A DNA stretch of 63,520 nt from Acidobacteriota bacterium (GCA_039028635.1 JBCCHV010000038.1:1-63520); one strand, 5' to 3'. Shown: positions 9,087 to 18,362, numbered from the stretch's first letter. A program made the numbers and translations. The notes: generated from the letters alone by a model not told the origin.

Positions 9087-9719
9087 GTGCGGGTTCGCTC
9101 GGTCAATGTCTCGCTGCCGCGGATGGTCGAAATGGGCGGGCGTACGGTGCGCACCGCCATCTTCAAGGAACCCGTGGCAGGGCCGGTGAGGGTGCATCCC
9201 CTGCACCTCGAAGGCGATGGCCAGGCCGACCTGCGGTACCACGGAGGACCGACCAAGGCGGTCTACGCCTACCCTTGGGAGCACTACGCCCACTGGCAGG
9301 AGTTTCTCGCAGTGGACGATCTGCCGCCGGGGTACTTCGGTGAGAACCTCACCACCGAGGGGCTCGACGAGCGGGAGGTCCGCATCGGTGACTCGTTTCG
9401 TATCGGGACGACCCTCCTGCAGGTGTCGGAGCCGCGCGAGCCGTGCTCGAAGCTGGCGGCGAAGACCGGTCGTCGCGACCTGTTGAAGCCGTTTCTCGCC
9501 AGTGGACGGGTGGGCTTCTACCTGCGGGTGCTGGAGGAAGGCGAGCTCGCCGCCGGCGACGTCATCGAGCCGGTGTCGGTCGATCCTGCCGGCCTGACCA
9601 TCGTCGAGCTGTTGCGGGTCACTCATTTCGAGCGCGACGATCGCGCAGGCGCCCGTCGCGCCGTGGCCGTCGAGGCGCTGGCCGAAGGCTGGCGCCAACG
9701 CCTGCTGACGCGGCTCTGA
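9087..9719 (+). CDS. MOSC domain protein (YiiM type)
   Basis: About 210 residues from a GTG start at 9087, chosen because GAAGGAG lies 7 bases upstream and the protein then begins at the domain edge (MRVRSVNVSLP). It shows the MOSC signatures Y-H-G-G-P-T-K-A-V-Y-A-Y, F-G-E-N-L-T-T-E-G, and the conserved sulfur-handling Cys in E-P-R-E-P-C-S-K-L. MOSC proteins of the YiiM group bind molybdenum cofactor and reduce N-hydroxylated compounds; the substrate here is unknown. Spacing to tkt is 13 bases. Confidence 0.85.
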   Translation: MRVRSVNVSLPRMVEMGGRTVRTAIFKEPVAGPVRVHPLHLEGDGQADLRYHGGPTKAVYAYPWEHYAHWQEFLAVDDLPPGYFGENLTTEGLDEREVRIGDSFRIGTTLLQVSEPREPCSKLAAKTGRRDLLKPFLASGRVGFYLRVLEEGELAAGDVIEPVSVDPAGLTIVELLRVTHFERDDRAGARRAVAVEALAEGWRQRLLTRL

Positions 9720-9833
9720 GTCGGGGCCGCCGTTTGCGGCTCGCCGCCGGCTATGGCGACGCCGGTCCCGCGCCCCCGTTCTCGCGGCCCTGTGGGATGA
9801 TTCGCAGGACCATCATGCCGAGAGGAGCACGCC

Positions 9834-12146
9834 ATGGCCATCGACTCTCCGACGCTGTCCGATCCCGCCCTCGACGACCCCAAGCTGGTCGCCTTTCTGC
9901 CGCTGTTCTATGTCGCCTGGGCCGATGGTGAGCTGAGCTCCGAGGAGATCGCCTCGATCGGTCGCCAGGCGGTGGACGTGGCCGGCCTCGAGCGCTGCTG
10001 CCACGATGTCTTCGAGCGCTGGCTCAATCCCGATCAACCACCCACGGCGCAGGAGCTGCAACAGCTCCTGGGCGCCATCCGGCGGCAGGCGGCGTCGCTT
10101 TCTCGGAGTGAGCGTCGCTCCCTGGCGGAGCTCGGCGGCGACCTCGCCCGCCACAGCGGTCACGATCCGGTGCCGGCCGAGCGCGAAGCCCTCGAAAAGG
10201 TCGAGAAGGCCCTCGGCCTGCCCGGGGCCGAGGTCTCGCGCCACATCCTGATCGCCGAGCGGCCGGCGCCGGCGGCGGCCGAGCCGGCGGCGAGCTTCGA
10301 CATCGCCGCCCTGACCCGTCGCCTCGACGGCGACCGTCACCGCCTGCGCGAGGAGGTTCGCGCGCTGCTGGCGACAGCGGAGATGAAGCCGCCGGTAGGA
10401 GCTCTCAAGGAGGACTACCGGGAGTGGATCCTGGAGCGCTGCCGCACCCTCGCCGGCCGCGGTTACGGCGCCCTCGGTTTGCCCGAGTCGGTGGGCGGAG
10501 CGGACGACATCCGGTCCTTCGTGGCAGTGTTCGAAACCCTCGCCACTCACGACCTCAGCCTGGTGGTCAAGTTTGGGGTGCAGTTCGGCCTCTTCGCCGG
10601 CTCGATTCACCAGCTCGGGACCGACCAGCATCACCAGCGCTATCTGCCGGAAGCCGCCAGCTTGGAGCTTCCCGGTTGTTTTGCGATGACCGAGACCGGC
10701 CATGGCTCGAACGTCGCCGATCTCGAAACGGTGGCGCGTTTCGATCGCGCCACGGACAGCTTCGACCTGCACAGCCCGACGCCGTCGGCGCGCAAGGACT
10801 ACATCGGTAACGCCGCTGCCCACGGTCGCCTGGCGACGGTTTTCGCGCAGCTCGAGATCGACGGCGAAGGCTACGGGGTGCACGCCTTCGTGGTACCGAT
10901 TCGGGACTCTGAAGGACGGCCGATGCCGGGCGTCACGATCAGCGACTGCGGCGAGAAGCTGGGCCTCAACGGCGTCGACAACGGTCGCCTGATGTTCGAC
11001 CACGTGCGAGTGCCGCGGCAGGATCTCCTCGACCGCTTCGCCCAGGTGTCCGCCGCCGGCGAGTACACCAGTCCCATCGTCAGTCCGTCGAAGCGCTTTT
11101 TCACCATGCTCGGAACCCTCGTCGGGGGGCGGGTGAGCGTGGCGCGGGCGGCGCTCTCGGCGGCCAAGGTCGGCCTCGCCATCGCGGTGCGCTACGGCGA
11201 GCGTCGCCGCCAGTTCGGGGCGCCCGGGGAGGCCGAGATCAAGCTGCTCGACTACCGCACCCATCAGCGCCGCTTGATGCCGCTGCTCGCCACCGCCTAT
11301 GCCTGCCACTTTGGACTCGACCATCTGGTCGAGGAGTTCGCCGACTCGGAAGTGGAAGACCGGCGCGCTGTCGAGTCGCTGGCGGCGGGTCTCAAGGCCT
11401 TCGCCACCTGGTATGCCACGGAGACGCTGCAGACCTGCCGCGAGGCCTGCGGTGGTCAGGGCTATCTGGCGGTCAACCGCTTCGCCGATCTGAAGGCCGA
11501 TTCCGACATCTTCACCACCTTCGAGGGCGACAACACGGTGCTGCTGCAGCTCCTCGCCAAGAGCCTGCTCGGCGGCTATCGGCACATGTTCGGCAGCATG
11601 AACACCCTGGGTTTGGCGCGCTACCTGGTGGGACGGGTGGCGACCAACGTCGCCGAGCTCAACCCGGTGGTGACCCGCCTGACGGACGAGGACCACCTGC
11701 GCAATCGCGACTTCCAGCAGGGAGCTTTCCGTTGGCGCGAAGACCACCTGCTCTCGACGGTGGCAATGCGCCTCAAGAAGCGCCTCGACGGTGGCATGGA
11801 GAGCCAGCAGGCGTTGATCGAGTGCCAGGACCACCTGGTGTCGATGGCCAAGGCCCACACCGAGCGGGTGCTCTTGGAGCGCTTCGCCGCCGCCGTCGAG
11901 GCCACCGAAGACGAGCGCCAGCGGCAGGTGCTCGCCCTGCTCTGCGACCTCTTCGCGCTCTGTCGGCTGGAGGCGGATCGCGGTTGGTTCTTGGAGCAGG
12001 GCTACTTCGAGGCCGGCAAGGCGAAGGCGATTCGCAACCTGGTCAACCGGCTGTGCGCCGAGGCGCGCCAGCAGGCGGTGCCGCTGGTCGACGCTTTCGG
12101 TATTCCGGATGCGGTGCTGGCGGCGCCGATCGCCCTCGCCGACTGA
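9834..12146 (+). CDS. acyl-CoA oxidase/dehydrogenase with N-terminal TerB-like domain
   Basis: 770 residues. Residues ~15-135 look like a TerB-type helical domain (FLPLFYVAWADGELSSEE, then R-Q-A-V-D). From ~165 onward the protein is an acyl-CoA oxidase-type flavoenzyme: G-C-F-A-M-T-E-T-G-H-G-S-N, K-D-Y-I-G-N-A, R-Y-G-E-R-R-Q-F-G-type FAD segment, C-R-E-A-C-G-G-Q-G-Y and F-E-G-D-N-T-V, whose Glu is the expected catalytic base. Such enzymes desaturate fatty acyl-CoA at C2-C3, passing electrons to oxygen or another acceptor. The oxidase-like C-terminal domain makes it longer than ordinary dehydrogenases. The TerB fusion is unusual and might recruit it to membranes or partners. Confidence 0.85.
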   Translation: MAIDSPTLSDPALDDPKLVAFLPLFYVAWADGELSSEEIASIGRQAVDVAGLERCCHDVFERWLNPDQPPTAQELQQLLGAIRRQAASLSRSERRSLAELGGDLARHSGHDPVPAEREALEKVEKALGLPGAEVSRHILIAERPAPAAAEPAASFDIAALTRRLDGDRHRLREEVRALLATAEMKPPVGALKEDYREWILERCRTLAGRGYGALGLPESVGGADDIRSFVAVFETLATHDLSLVVKFGVQFGLFAGSIHQLGTDQHHQRYLPEAASLELPGCFAMTETGHGSNVADLETVARFDRATDSFDLHSPTPSARKDYIGNAAAHGRLATVFAQLEIDGEGYGVHAFVVPIRDSEGRPMPGVTISDCGEKLGLNGVDNGRLMFDHVRVPRQDLLDRFAQVSAAGEYTSPIVSPSKRFFTMLGTLVGGRVSVARAALSAAKVGLAIAVRYGERRRQFGAPGEAEIKLLDYRTHQRRLMPLLATAYACHFGLDHLVEEFADSEVEDRRAVESLAAGLKAFATWYATETLQTCREACGGQGYLAVNRFADLKADSDIFTTFEGDNTVLLQLLAKSLLGGYRHMFGSMNTLGLARYLVGRVATNVAELNPVVTRLTDEDHLRNRDFQQGAFRWREDHLLSTVAMRLKKRLDGGMESQQALIECQDHLVSMAKAHTERVLLERFAAAVEATEDERQRQVLALLCDLFALCRLEADRGWFLEQGYFEAGKAKAIRNLVNRLCAEARQQAVPLVDAFGIPDAVLAAPIALAD

Positions 12147-12165
12147 GTCGATAGGGCTCCGCCTC

Positions 12166-12675
12166 CTATCCCATGGCTCCGGGGTCGTCCGCTGACGGGC
12201 CGTAGACGGAAGGCACCGGAATGCCGAGCAGCCGCAGGTAGACGCCGAGCTGAGCCCGATGGTGAACGATGTGATTGAGCACGAAGGAGCGCACCACACC
12301 GCCGCGGGGCGACTCGGAGACCACCTTGCCGCCCATCCGGAGCTGCCACAGCTGGGCCAGCATCTCGTCACTCACCCCCTGGGCGGAGCCGAGAAAGACG
12401 GCGACGGCCTTCTCGTGGCCGTCGAGGAGCTCGTCCTGGCTGCTCGGCACGAAGGCGTTGTAGCCATCGGGCGCCCCGAGGTCCCAATGGTCCGCCTGCA
12501 GGATGTCCGGTCCCCAGCCCGGAATCTCGGCGATGTGGCCGGCCAGGCGCCCCGCCTCCATCGACTTGTCGTGGGGCTTCCAGCCGAACTGCTCGGCCGG
12601 CAGGGATTCCAGAACTCGGCGGGTGGCGCTGGCCTCGTGTTGCAGCTCGACGATCAACAGGTCCATCATGGCCAT
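12166..12675 (-). CDS. DinB family protein
   Basis: 169 residues from the ATG at 12675 (MAMMDLLIVELQHEA), chosen because AGGAGCC lies just upstream. It is a four-helix DinB/YfiT-like protein with metal-ligand-type histidines in G-H-I-A-E-I near residue 48 and N-H-I-V-H-H-R-A-Q-L near residue 136. The family includes nickel/zinc-binding thiol-dependent transferases and stress-induced proteins, and the exact role cannot be read here. It is convergent with the acyl-CoA oxidase gene and divergent from the CWC gene. A second DinB gene lies at 26742. Confidence 0.85.
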   Translation of the reverse strand: MAMMDLLIVELQHEASATRRVLESLPAEQFGWKPHDKSMEAGRLAGHIAEIPGWGPDILQADHWDLGAPDGYNAFVPSSQDELLDGHEKAVAVFLGSAQGVSDEMLAQLWQLRMGGKVVSESPRGGVVRSFVLNHIVHHRAQLGVYLRLLGIPVPSVYGPSADDPGAMG

Positions 12676-12757
12676 CGGTGGGCTCCTATTCGGTTGGTAC
12701 CAACTCTCGGGGTGCCGGTGCGGCGGCGGACGGCTCGCTGCCGTGGGCGGTGAGCCG

Positions 12758-13051
12758 ATGGCGATTCTAAGGGACGATTCGGAGGTTTCTTCACGGCGCC
12801 ACAATGTCCGCTGTGATCGCTGCGGTAGGCGCTTCCGCTGTGCCGTCACTGCCGGCGATGAGAGCTGCTGGTGTTTTGCCGAAGCGGTGCTCGAAGCGCC
12901 CGAGCCCACGGCGGGTTGTCTCTGCCGCCGGTGCTTGCGGCTGGCGACCGAGGACGGCCAGCCGGGAAACTCGACTCGCTCCGAGCCCGTAGGGTCGACT
13001 CAGCAGGAAGGGTCGAGGGGCCAGGGCAGCGATCGAGGAGGGATGGGATGA
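12758..13051 (+). CDS. cysteine-rich CWC family protein
   Basis: 97 residues. The core C-D-R-C-G-R-R-F-R-C followed by E-S-C-W-C-F and C-L-C-R-R-C-L matches the Cys-rich CWC family, which probably binds zinc or an Fe-S cluster. It ends with an ATGA overlap onto the serine hydrolase gene at 13048, so the two are likely co-translated. It is divergent from dinB. The C-terminal ~40 residues are low-complexity. The function of the family is not established. Confidence 0.7.
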   Translation: MAILRDDSEVSSRRHNVRCDRCGRRFRCAVTAGDESCWCFAEAVLEAPEPTAGCLCRRCLRLATEDGQPGNSTRSEPVGSTQQEGSRGQGSDRGGMG

Positions 13052-14157
13052 GGCAGTTTTGGGTGTGCGTGGGTCTCGTGCTGGCGGCTTGTGGCGGAGT
13101 GGTGGAGGAGCGGAATCCGGCACCGGAGGTGCTCTCCTTCGATGAGGAGTACCTGACGGGGCTACTCGAAGAGCATGCGACGGCGACCCTCGGGCTCGGC
13201 GTCCTGCGAGGCGGCGAGCTGGTGTGGAGCGGATACTTCGGTGAGCAGGCGCCGGGGGTGCCGGCGTCTCGCCAGTCGATGTTCAACACCGCCTCGGTGT
13301 CGAAGGCGGTCACGGCGGAGACGGTGCTGGCGCTGGTGGCGGCGGGCGAGATCGACCTCGACGAAGCGCTGGCGCCGACCTGGGTCGATCCGGACGTCGC
13401 CGACGATCCGCGCCATCGAACGCTCACGCCCCGGCTGGTGCTCACTCACCGCACCGGCTTCCCCAACTGGCGCTACCAGGCCGAGGACGGCAAGCTGGCC
13501 TTCGACCAGGATCCCGGATCAGTCTTCGGGTACTCCGGCGAGGGCTTCCAGTACCTGCGCCGCTTCGTCGAGGCGAAGCTCGGCCGCCCCTTCGAGGAGC
13601 AGGTGCGCGAGCACGTCTTCGAGCCTCTGGGTATGACGGCCTCGCTGGTGGTGGCGCGGCCGGAGCTCGAGGATCGACTGGTGGTGCCGCGGCCGGCCGA
13701 TGGCTCCGTCGTCGAGCCCAATGTCCAAGCGCCGGGGGCGGCGAATGCCGCCGACGACTTCTTCACCACCATCGAGGACTACGCCAAGCTCCTCGCGACG
13801 CTGGTCGAGCCGGCCACCGGCCTCGAGCGCGACAAGCAGAGCCTGCAATCGGACGCCTCCGGCCATCCCCACTGGCAGTGTGTCCCGACGGCGGTCTGGA
13901 GCTGCCCGACGAGTCATGGCTTCGGCCTCGGCTGGCTGGTCTTCGAGTGGCCTGATCGCAAGCTGGTCTGGCACGGTGGCAACGACGCCGAGGAGCACGC
14001 CATCGGCTACATCGATCCGCGGACCGGTGACGGCGCCATCGCCTTCGCCAACGGGGCCAGCGGCATGCTGGCGATGCTCGACGCCCTCGACCTGATCGAC
14101 GACCGGCCACCGATCGTCGAGTTCTACCGCGCGCTGTTGGCCGCCCACGCCGGTTGA
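13048..14157 (+). CDS. beta-lactamase-fold serine hydrolase lipoprotein
   Basis: 369 residues. The N-terminus MRQFWVCVGLVLAACGG carries a lipobox (L-A-A-C), so it is probably anchored to a membrane. It has class C beta-lactamase/penicillin-binding-protein motifs: S-V-S-K near residue 83 (Ser nucleophile and Lys), Y-S-G-E-G as the Tyr motif, and W-H-G-G-N near the C-terminus (the H-x-G variant). This family includes esterases and peptidases; beta-lactam resistance is possible but not implied. The start is preceded by GAGGAGGG and overlaps the CWC gene. Confidence 0.85.
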   Translation: MRQFWVCVGLVLAACGGVVEERNPAPEVLSFDEEYLTGLLEEHATATLGLGVLRGGELVWSGYFGEQAPGVPASRQSMFNTASVSKAVTAETVLALVAAGEIDLDEALAPTWVDPDVADDPRHRTLTPRLVLTHRTGFPNWRYQAEDGKLAFDQDPGSVFGYSGEGFQYLRRFVEAKLGRPFEEQVREHVFEPLGMTASLVVARPELEDRLVVPRPADGSVVEPNVQAPGAANAADDFFTTIEDYAKLLATLVEPATGLERDKQSLQSDASGHPHWQCVPTAVWSCPTSHGFGLGWLVFEWPDRKLVWHGGNDAEEHAIGYIDPRTGDGAIAFANGASGMLAMLDALDLIDDRPPIVEFYRALLAAHAG

Positions 14158-14164
14158 TTCGGTT

Positions 14165-15013
14165 CTATCGCTTCACCTCGTAGAACCACTCGATCGAGCA
14201 GACGTCGCCCTGGTAGCGGGCCTTGTCGACGGTCAGCTTGCCCTCCATCCAGTCGTCGTCGACGAGGTTGATCTCGTACTTGGCGCGGATCGCCGGGCCG
14301 CCCTCGCCGAGCAGGCGGGACATGTTCTGGTAGCCCTCGAAGTGCGGCAGATAGGTGCTTCCGACTTTGACGTCCGCTTCGCGGAGCAGGACGAGCTGCT
14401 CGCCGCTGCGCGAGCCGGTGACCTCCATGCGCAGGCCGTCGTTGCTCACCGCCACCGGCTCCGAGAAGCCCGGCAGGGCCACCGGAAAGGGCAGCTTCTG
14501 GCATTTCAGGACCCCCGCCTTGAAAGTCCAGGTCCAGTCGCCGGCGCATTCGGTGGGACGCTCTTCGAACTCGGTCACCTCGCGGTCGATGGCCCAGCGA
14601 ATCTCGCTGGTTTGCCCGGCGTAGCGGTGGGCGGCGTCGCCCGCCGGGGCTCCGGCGGTGTCGATCTTGGCGGTGACGTTGTAGACCTCGTGGAAGGCCT
14701 CTTTGGGCTTCTGGCAGTTGATCCACTTGCCGGCCTCGGCTACCGCGGGAATGGTGAAGCAGGTCTGGGTCGTGCCATCGGCGAAGCCGGGCTGGCCGCC
14801 GAGCTCCTTGCCGTTGCGGTTGAAGCTCCAGTAGATCGTCGGATCGCCGGAGAGCACGGCGCCGACGAAGCACAGGCGCACCGATTGGTGGGCCGAAGCG
14901 CGCCGGGGGGTGTCCTCGGCATCGACGAGCTCGAGAACCGGCTGGGCCGCGAGGGGAGCCACCAAGACGAGACTGAGGCCGACGACGGCCAGGGTGAAGA
15001 GAGGGTGTTTCAT
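14165..15013 (-). CDS. exported protein of unknown function
   Basis: 282 residues from the ATG at 15013, where GGAGG sits 7 bases upstream; an ATG at 15019 is too close to that site. The signal peptide is residues 1-23 (ends PLAAQ). The mature protein has at least six Cys, suggesting disulfides, and mixed beta-strand segments (SVRLCFVGAVLSGDP, WTWTFKAGVLKC). I recognise no catalytic motif. It is convergent with the serine hydrolase gene, leaving 7 bases between their ends. Confidence 0.7.
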   Translation of the reverse strand: MKHPLFTLAVVGLSLVLVAPLAAQPVLELVDAEDTPRRASAHQSVRLCFVGAVLSGDPTIYWSFNRNGKELGGQPGFADGTTQTCFTIPAVAEAGKWINCQKPKEAFHEVYNVTAKIDTAGAPAGDAAHRYAGQTSEIRWAIDREVTEFEERPTECAGDWTWTFKAGVLKCQKLPFPVALPGFSEPVAVSNDGLRMEVTGSRSGEQLVLLREADVKVGSTYLPHFEGYQNMSRLLGEGGPAIRAKYEINLVDDDWMEGKLTVDKARYQGDVCSIEWFYEVKR

Positions 15014-15350
15014 CAGCATTCCTCCAGAAATCGAGTCGCCATCCTTGGGACAGGAGGCTTCATCAGAGAGAACGGAGCGCCCGCCCGCAGCCGGACAAGG
15101 GCTCTCCCTCGGACAGGAGACCGTTGCGACGATCAGGCGTTGGAGTCGGGAAAGAAGTTTCACCGAGCAAGGGCGTCGCGAGTCCTACAGGAGTCGAGCT
15201 CGGCAGGGATCGAACCGCGGACTTCGGCGGCTACCGCTACAATCGCCGGGATGGACGTCGGCAGGCCGCCGTCGCTTTCGGACCTGCGACGTTTTCGGCC
15301 CGGTCCGCGCCTTGGTATGTGAGTCGCTGCGCTCAAGTGACCATGATTCT
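15014..15350. other. divergent intergenic region upstream of the LOV kinase
   Basis: A 337-base spacer between the exported protein and the LOV kinase. A TACAAT hexamer at 15238-15243 on the plus strand could be a -10 box for the kinase, but no matching -35 is visible. A stretch near 15200-15225 looks like a tRNA T-loop (GGATCGAACC), but its stem does not pair. I see no sigma54 site in this spacer, which suggests the kinase-regulator pair uses a housekeeping promoter. Confidence 0.35.
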
Positions 15351-16877
15351 ATGAATATCGAGGAGGGCGGCTTGGATTCACAGTCGTTCCTGGCCCTGGT
15401 GGCTCCGGTTCTCGATGATGTCGGCAGCGGCATCACGGTCGCCGATGCTCGCCAACCGGACCTACCGCTGATCTACGCCAATGGCGCCTTCGAGCGCATC
15501 ACCGGCTACGGTGCCACCGAGGTGGTGGGCCGGAACTGCCGTTTCCTGCAGGGGCCCGAAACCGATCCGCGCCAGATCGCGGCGCTGCGTTCGGCGCTGC
15601 GCGAGGGTCGGGCCCTGACCACCACCCTGGTCAATTACCGCAAGCAGGGTGGGCTGTTCTGGAACGAGCTGCGATTGACCCCGATTCGCGATCCGGCCGG
15701 TGAGGTGACCCACTTCATCGGAGTTCAGAAGGACGTCACCGCCGAGGTGCGCTCGCGCGAGCTCGAGGTGCGGGCCGACCGCCTCGAGGAGGAGCTCGCC
15801 CAGGGCCGCAGCCGCCACGATTCCCTGCGCAGCATGGTCGAGCCGATGGAGACCATCCTCGGCGAGGTGCGCTTCGGGGTGGTGCTGACCGATCAGCGAG
15901 GGGTCATCTCCTATCTCAACCGAACCGCCTGTGAGCTCCTCAGGGTGAGCTTCGAAGCCGTCCGTGGGCGCCGTTTCTCGGACCTCTACACCGGTGGCGA
16001 AGCGTTGCGCGCCGCCTTTCCGCTGCGTGCCGACAGCCGCGAGCAACGCCTCGATAGCTGCCTGGTGCTCGAAGACGGCAGTCTGCTCAATGCCGGGTTT
16101 TCGCTCCAGCGGGCGCAAGGGGGGCCGGGAGACAGGTCATTCCAGCTCCTGCTGTTCCGCGAGCTCGAGAGCCTCAAGAAGGTCGAAGGGGAGATGCGCG
16201 AGCTCAAACGGCTCTCGTCCCTCGGCCAGATGGCGGCCGGCTTCGCGCACCAGGTGCGCAATCCCCTCGCCGCCATTCGTTCTTTGGCCGAGGCGTTGAT
16301 CGAAGAGCTCGATCCCGACGACTCGCGGCGCGAGTACGGTGAACGCACGGTAGCCCTGGTGGAGCGCGTCGAGGGCCTGGTGCGGCGGTCCCTTCGCTTC
16401 ACCCATGACGAAGGCACCAGCCGCCGGCCGGTGTCGGTGGCGCGCCTCCTCGACGATCTGATGGGAGTCCTCGAGCCGCGTTGGGGCGACTCCGGTGGGC
16501 GGCCGGCCCTGGTGATCGGTCGAGAGCTGCCCGCGGTGCTGGTGGATCCGGCTCAAATCGTCGAGGTGCTGGTCATCTTGGTCGAGAACGCCCTCGACGT
16601 GGTGCGCGATCCGTCGCTGGTGCGAATCGAGTCGTCGCGTGCCAAGGAGGAGTCCGCCATGGTGGCCGTGGAGGTGGTCGACCGCGGTGCCGGCATGGCG
16701 CCCGAAATCCTCGAGAAGATCTTCGATCCCTTCTTCTCCACCAAGCCGCGGGGCGCCGGATTGGGGCTCGCCATCGCCTTGCGCCTGACCCACGAGAACC
16801 GGGGCGATCTGCTGGTGGAGTCCCATCCCGGTCAGGGCACTCGTTTCCGCCTTCTGTTACCGGAGGCGCCGGCTTGA
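15351..16877 (+). CDS. LOV-domain (blue-light) sensor histidine kinase
   Basis: 508 residues with no membrane segment, so a cytoplasmic sensor. Residues ~22-132 form a LOV-type PAS domain: G-R-N-C-R-F-L-Q-G at 60-68 with the photoadduct cysteine at 63, N-Y-R-K-Q-G-G-L-F-W-N-E-L at 95-107 (flavin-binding Asn95 and Asn105), and F-I-G-V-Q-K-D-V-T with the conserved Gln126. A coiled linker follows (~132-165), then a second PAS-like region (~165-275), an H-box with phosphoacceptor H300 (G-F-A-H-Q-V-R-N-P-L), and a C-terminal ATPase domain with a D-R-G-A-G-M-A-P G1 box and G-A-G-L-G-L-A. A TTG at 15372 with GAGGAGG upstream is a plausible alternative start that keeps the LOV domain. It lies 13 bases before the NtrC-type gene, its likely partner. 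Confidence 0.92.
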   Translation: MNIEEGGLDSQSFLALVAPVLDDVGSGITVADARQPDLPLIYANGAFERITGYGATEVVGRNCRFLQGPETDPRQIAALRSALREGRALTTTLVNYRKQGGLFWNELRLTPIRDPAGEVTHFIGVQKDVTAEVRSRELEVRADRLEEELAQGRSRHDSLRSMVEPMETILGEVRFGVVLTDQRGVISYLNRTACELLRVSFEAVRGRRFSDLYTGGEALRAAFPLRADSREQRLDSCLVLEDGSLLNAGFSLQRAQGGPGDRSFQLLLFRELESLKKVEGEMRELKRLSSLGQMAAGFAHQVRNPLAAIRSLAEALIEELDPDDSRREYGERTVALVERVEGLVRRSLRFTHDEGTSRRPVSVARLLDDLMGVLEPRWGDSGGRPALVIGRELPAVLVDPAQIVEVLVILVENALDVVRDPSLVRIESSRAKEESAMVAVEVVDRGAGMAPEILEKIFDPFFSTKPRGAGLGLAIALRLTHENRGDLLVESHPGQGTRFRLLLPEAPA

Positions 16878-16890
16878 GCGGCGGGCTGCC

Positions 16891-18243
16891 ATGAGTCTGG
16901 TTCTGCTGGTCGAGGACGACACGGATCTGGCCTTTGCCGTCGAGCGCTTGCTGGTCAAGGCCGGTCACCGGCTGCAGTGGGCCGCCGACGGCACCGAGGC
17001 CTTGGCGATGGCTTCCTCGAGTTTGGTCGATCTGGTGTTGCTCGACCTCGGGCTGCCGGATCTCGACGGCTTCGAGGTTCTCGAGCGCCTGCTGGCCCTC
17101 GATTCGACCCTGCAGGTGGTGGTCTTCACCGGTCGGGACGATGCCGAGACCGCCGTGCGGGCTTTGCGCCTGGGGGCCGCCGACTACCTCACCAAGCCGG
17201 TGTCGGCGGAGATGCTGCGCCACGCCGTGGCGCGGGCCGACGAGCGCGGCTCGCTGCGCCGGCGAGTGGAGACCCTCGACCGCGGTTCCGGGGAGGGGGA
17301 GCGCGCCTTGGGCGACGCGCCGGCCTTTGTCCAGGCGCTGGATGCCCTGCGGGCGGCGGCCCGGGCGCCGAAGACGCCGGTCTTGCTCACCGGCGAGTCG
17401 GGCACCGGCAAAGAGCTCGCCGCGCGTCTGCTGCATTCCTGGGGCGAGCGCGCCGATGGGCCGATGATCTCGGTCAACGCCGGCGCCTTTCCGGGCAGCC
17501 TCTTGGAGTCCGAGCTCTACGGTCACGAGGCCGGCGCCTTCACCGGCGCCCGAGGCGTGCGGCGCGGACTCTTCGAGCTCGCCACCGGCGGCAGCCTGTT
17601 CCTCGACGAGATCGGCGAGCTGTCGGCGGAGCTGCAGCCCAAGCTGCTGCGGGTGCTGGAGGGCCATCCCTTCCGTCGTTTGGGTGGCGAGCGCGAGGTG
17701 CGCTGCGATTTTCGTCTGATCTCGGCGACCCATCGCGATCTCGCCGTCGAGGTCGAGCGCGGCAGCTTTCGGCAGGATCTCTACCATCGCCTTCGCATCC
17801 TCGAGATTCGCCTACCGCCGCTGCGCGAGCGGCTCGAAGACATTCCGCTCTTGGCCGTTGCTTTCGCGACTCGCCTGGGTCGCGAGCTGGGTCGCGGCGA
17901 GGTGCGTATCGGCGACGAGGCGATGGCTTGTCTGAAGGCCTATCCCTGGCCGGGCAACGTACGCGAGCTGCGCAATGTCATCGAGCGCGCCATCGTGCTG
18001 TCGCCGGACGGTGAGTTGGTGGCCGGCAATCTGCCCTTGGAGGTGGCCAGCGCCTTGACGACCCCGGCACAGCAGCCCACGCTGCCGAACTTGCCTCCTG
18101 GAGTCGAGCGCCTCGACGAGGTGGTGCGGGCCCACGTGCGCGCCGTCTTCGAGCAGGCCGGTGGAAATCTCACCCATGCGGCGGAACGCCTCGGAATCAC
18201 CCGCGGCACCCTGCGCCGTCACCTCAAAAGCACCGATTCCTAG
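16891..18243 (+). CDS. NtrC-family sigma54-dependent response regulator
   Basis: 450 residues with complete three-domain architecture. The receiver domain (1-120) has D9/D10, phosphoacceptor D52 and K102. The AAA+ domain has Walker A G-E-S-G-T-G-K-E (168-175), the sigma54-contacting G-A-F-T-G-A loop (215-220) and Walker B L-F-L-D-E-I. The C-terminal Fis-type helix-turn-helix is N-L-T-H-A-A-E-R-L-G-I-T. It remodels sigma54 polymerase at promoters and binds DNA 80-150 bp upstream. It is encoded right after the LOV kinase, so phosphorylation by that kinase is the natural reading. A perfect sigma54 promoter with a palindromic candidate binding site follows immediately downstream. Confidence 0.95.
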   Translation: MSLVLLVEDDTDLAFAVERLLVKAGHRLQWAADGTEALAMASSSLVDLVLLDLGLPDLDGFEVLERLLALDSTLQVVVFTGRDDAETAVRALRLGAADYLTKPVSAEMLRHAVARADERGSLRRRVETLDRGSGEGERALGDAPAFVQALDALRAAARAPKTPVLLTGESGTGKELAARLLHSWGERADGPMISVNAGAFPGSLLESELYGHEAGAFTGARGVRRGLFELATGGSLFLDEIGELSAELQPKLLRVLEGHPFRRLGGEREVRCDFRLISATHRDLAVEVERGSFRQDLYHRLRILEIRLPPLRERLEDIPLLAVAFATRLGRELGRGEVRIGDEAMACLKAYPWPGNVRELRNVIERAIVLSPDGELVAGNLPLEVASALTTPAQQPTLPNLPPGVERLDEVVRAHVRAVFEQAGGNLTHAAERLGITRGTLRRHLKSTDS

Positions 18244-18268
18244 CCCGGGCGGGTCTCCCTGGCGTCCA

Positions 18269-18304
18269 ACTGGTTCAGAATCGACCGGTCGAAAATCGAC
18301 CAGT
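18269..18304 (+). promoter_or_regulatory. nested palindrome, candidate enhancer site for the NtrC-type regulator
   Basis: An inner perfect 12-bp palindrome, TCGACCGGTCGA (18281-18292), is flanked by ACTGGT (18269-18274) and its reverse complement ACCAGT (18299-18304). Both inverted pairs share the same centre at 18286/18287. That centre is about 102 bp upstream of the start expected from the sigma54 promoter at 18363, the usual distance for an enhancer-binding protein site. The palindrome is seen in the sequence; which protein binds it is inference. Confidence 0.65.
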
Positions 18305-18362
18305 GAACCTCTTCTGACCGGCGAGAGCTGCGAAAAGCCCCGGAATATGGGCGCTCCTGGGT

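Noticed and set aside
15184-15240. tRNA-like T-loop sequence (GGATCGAACC) upstream of the LOV kinase
   Set aside because: The bases that should form the T stem do not pair and no anticodon arm or acceptor stem can be drawn.
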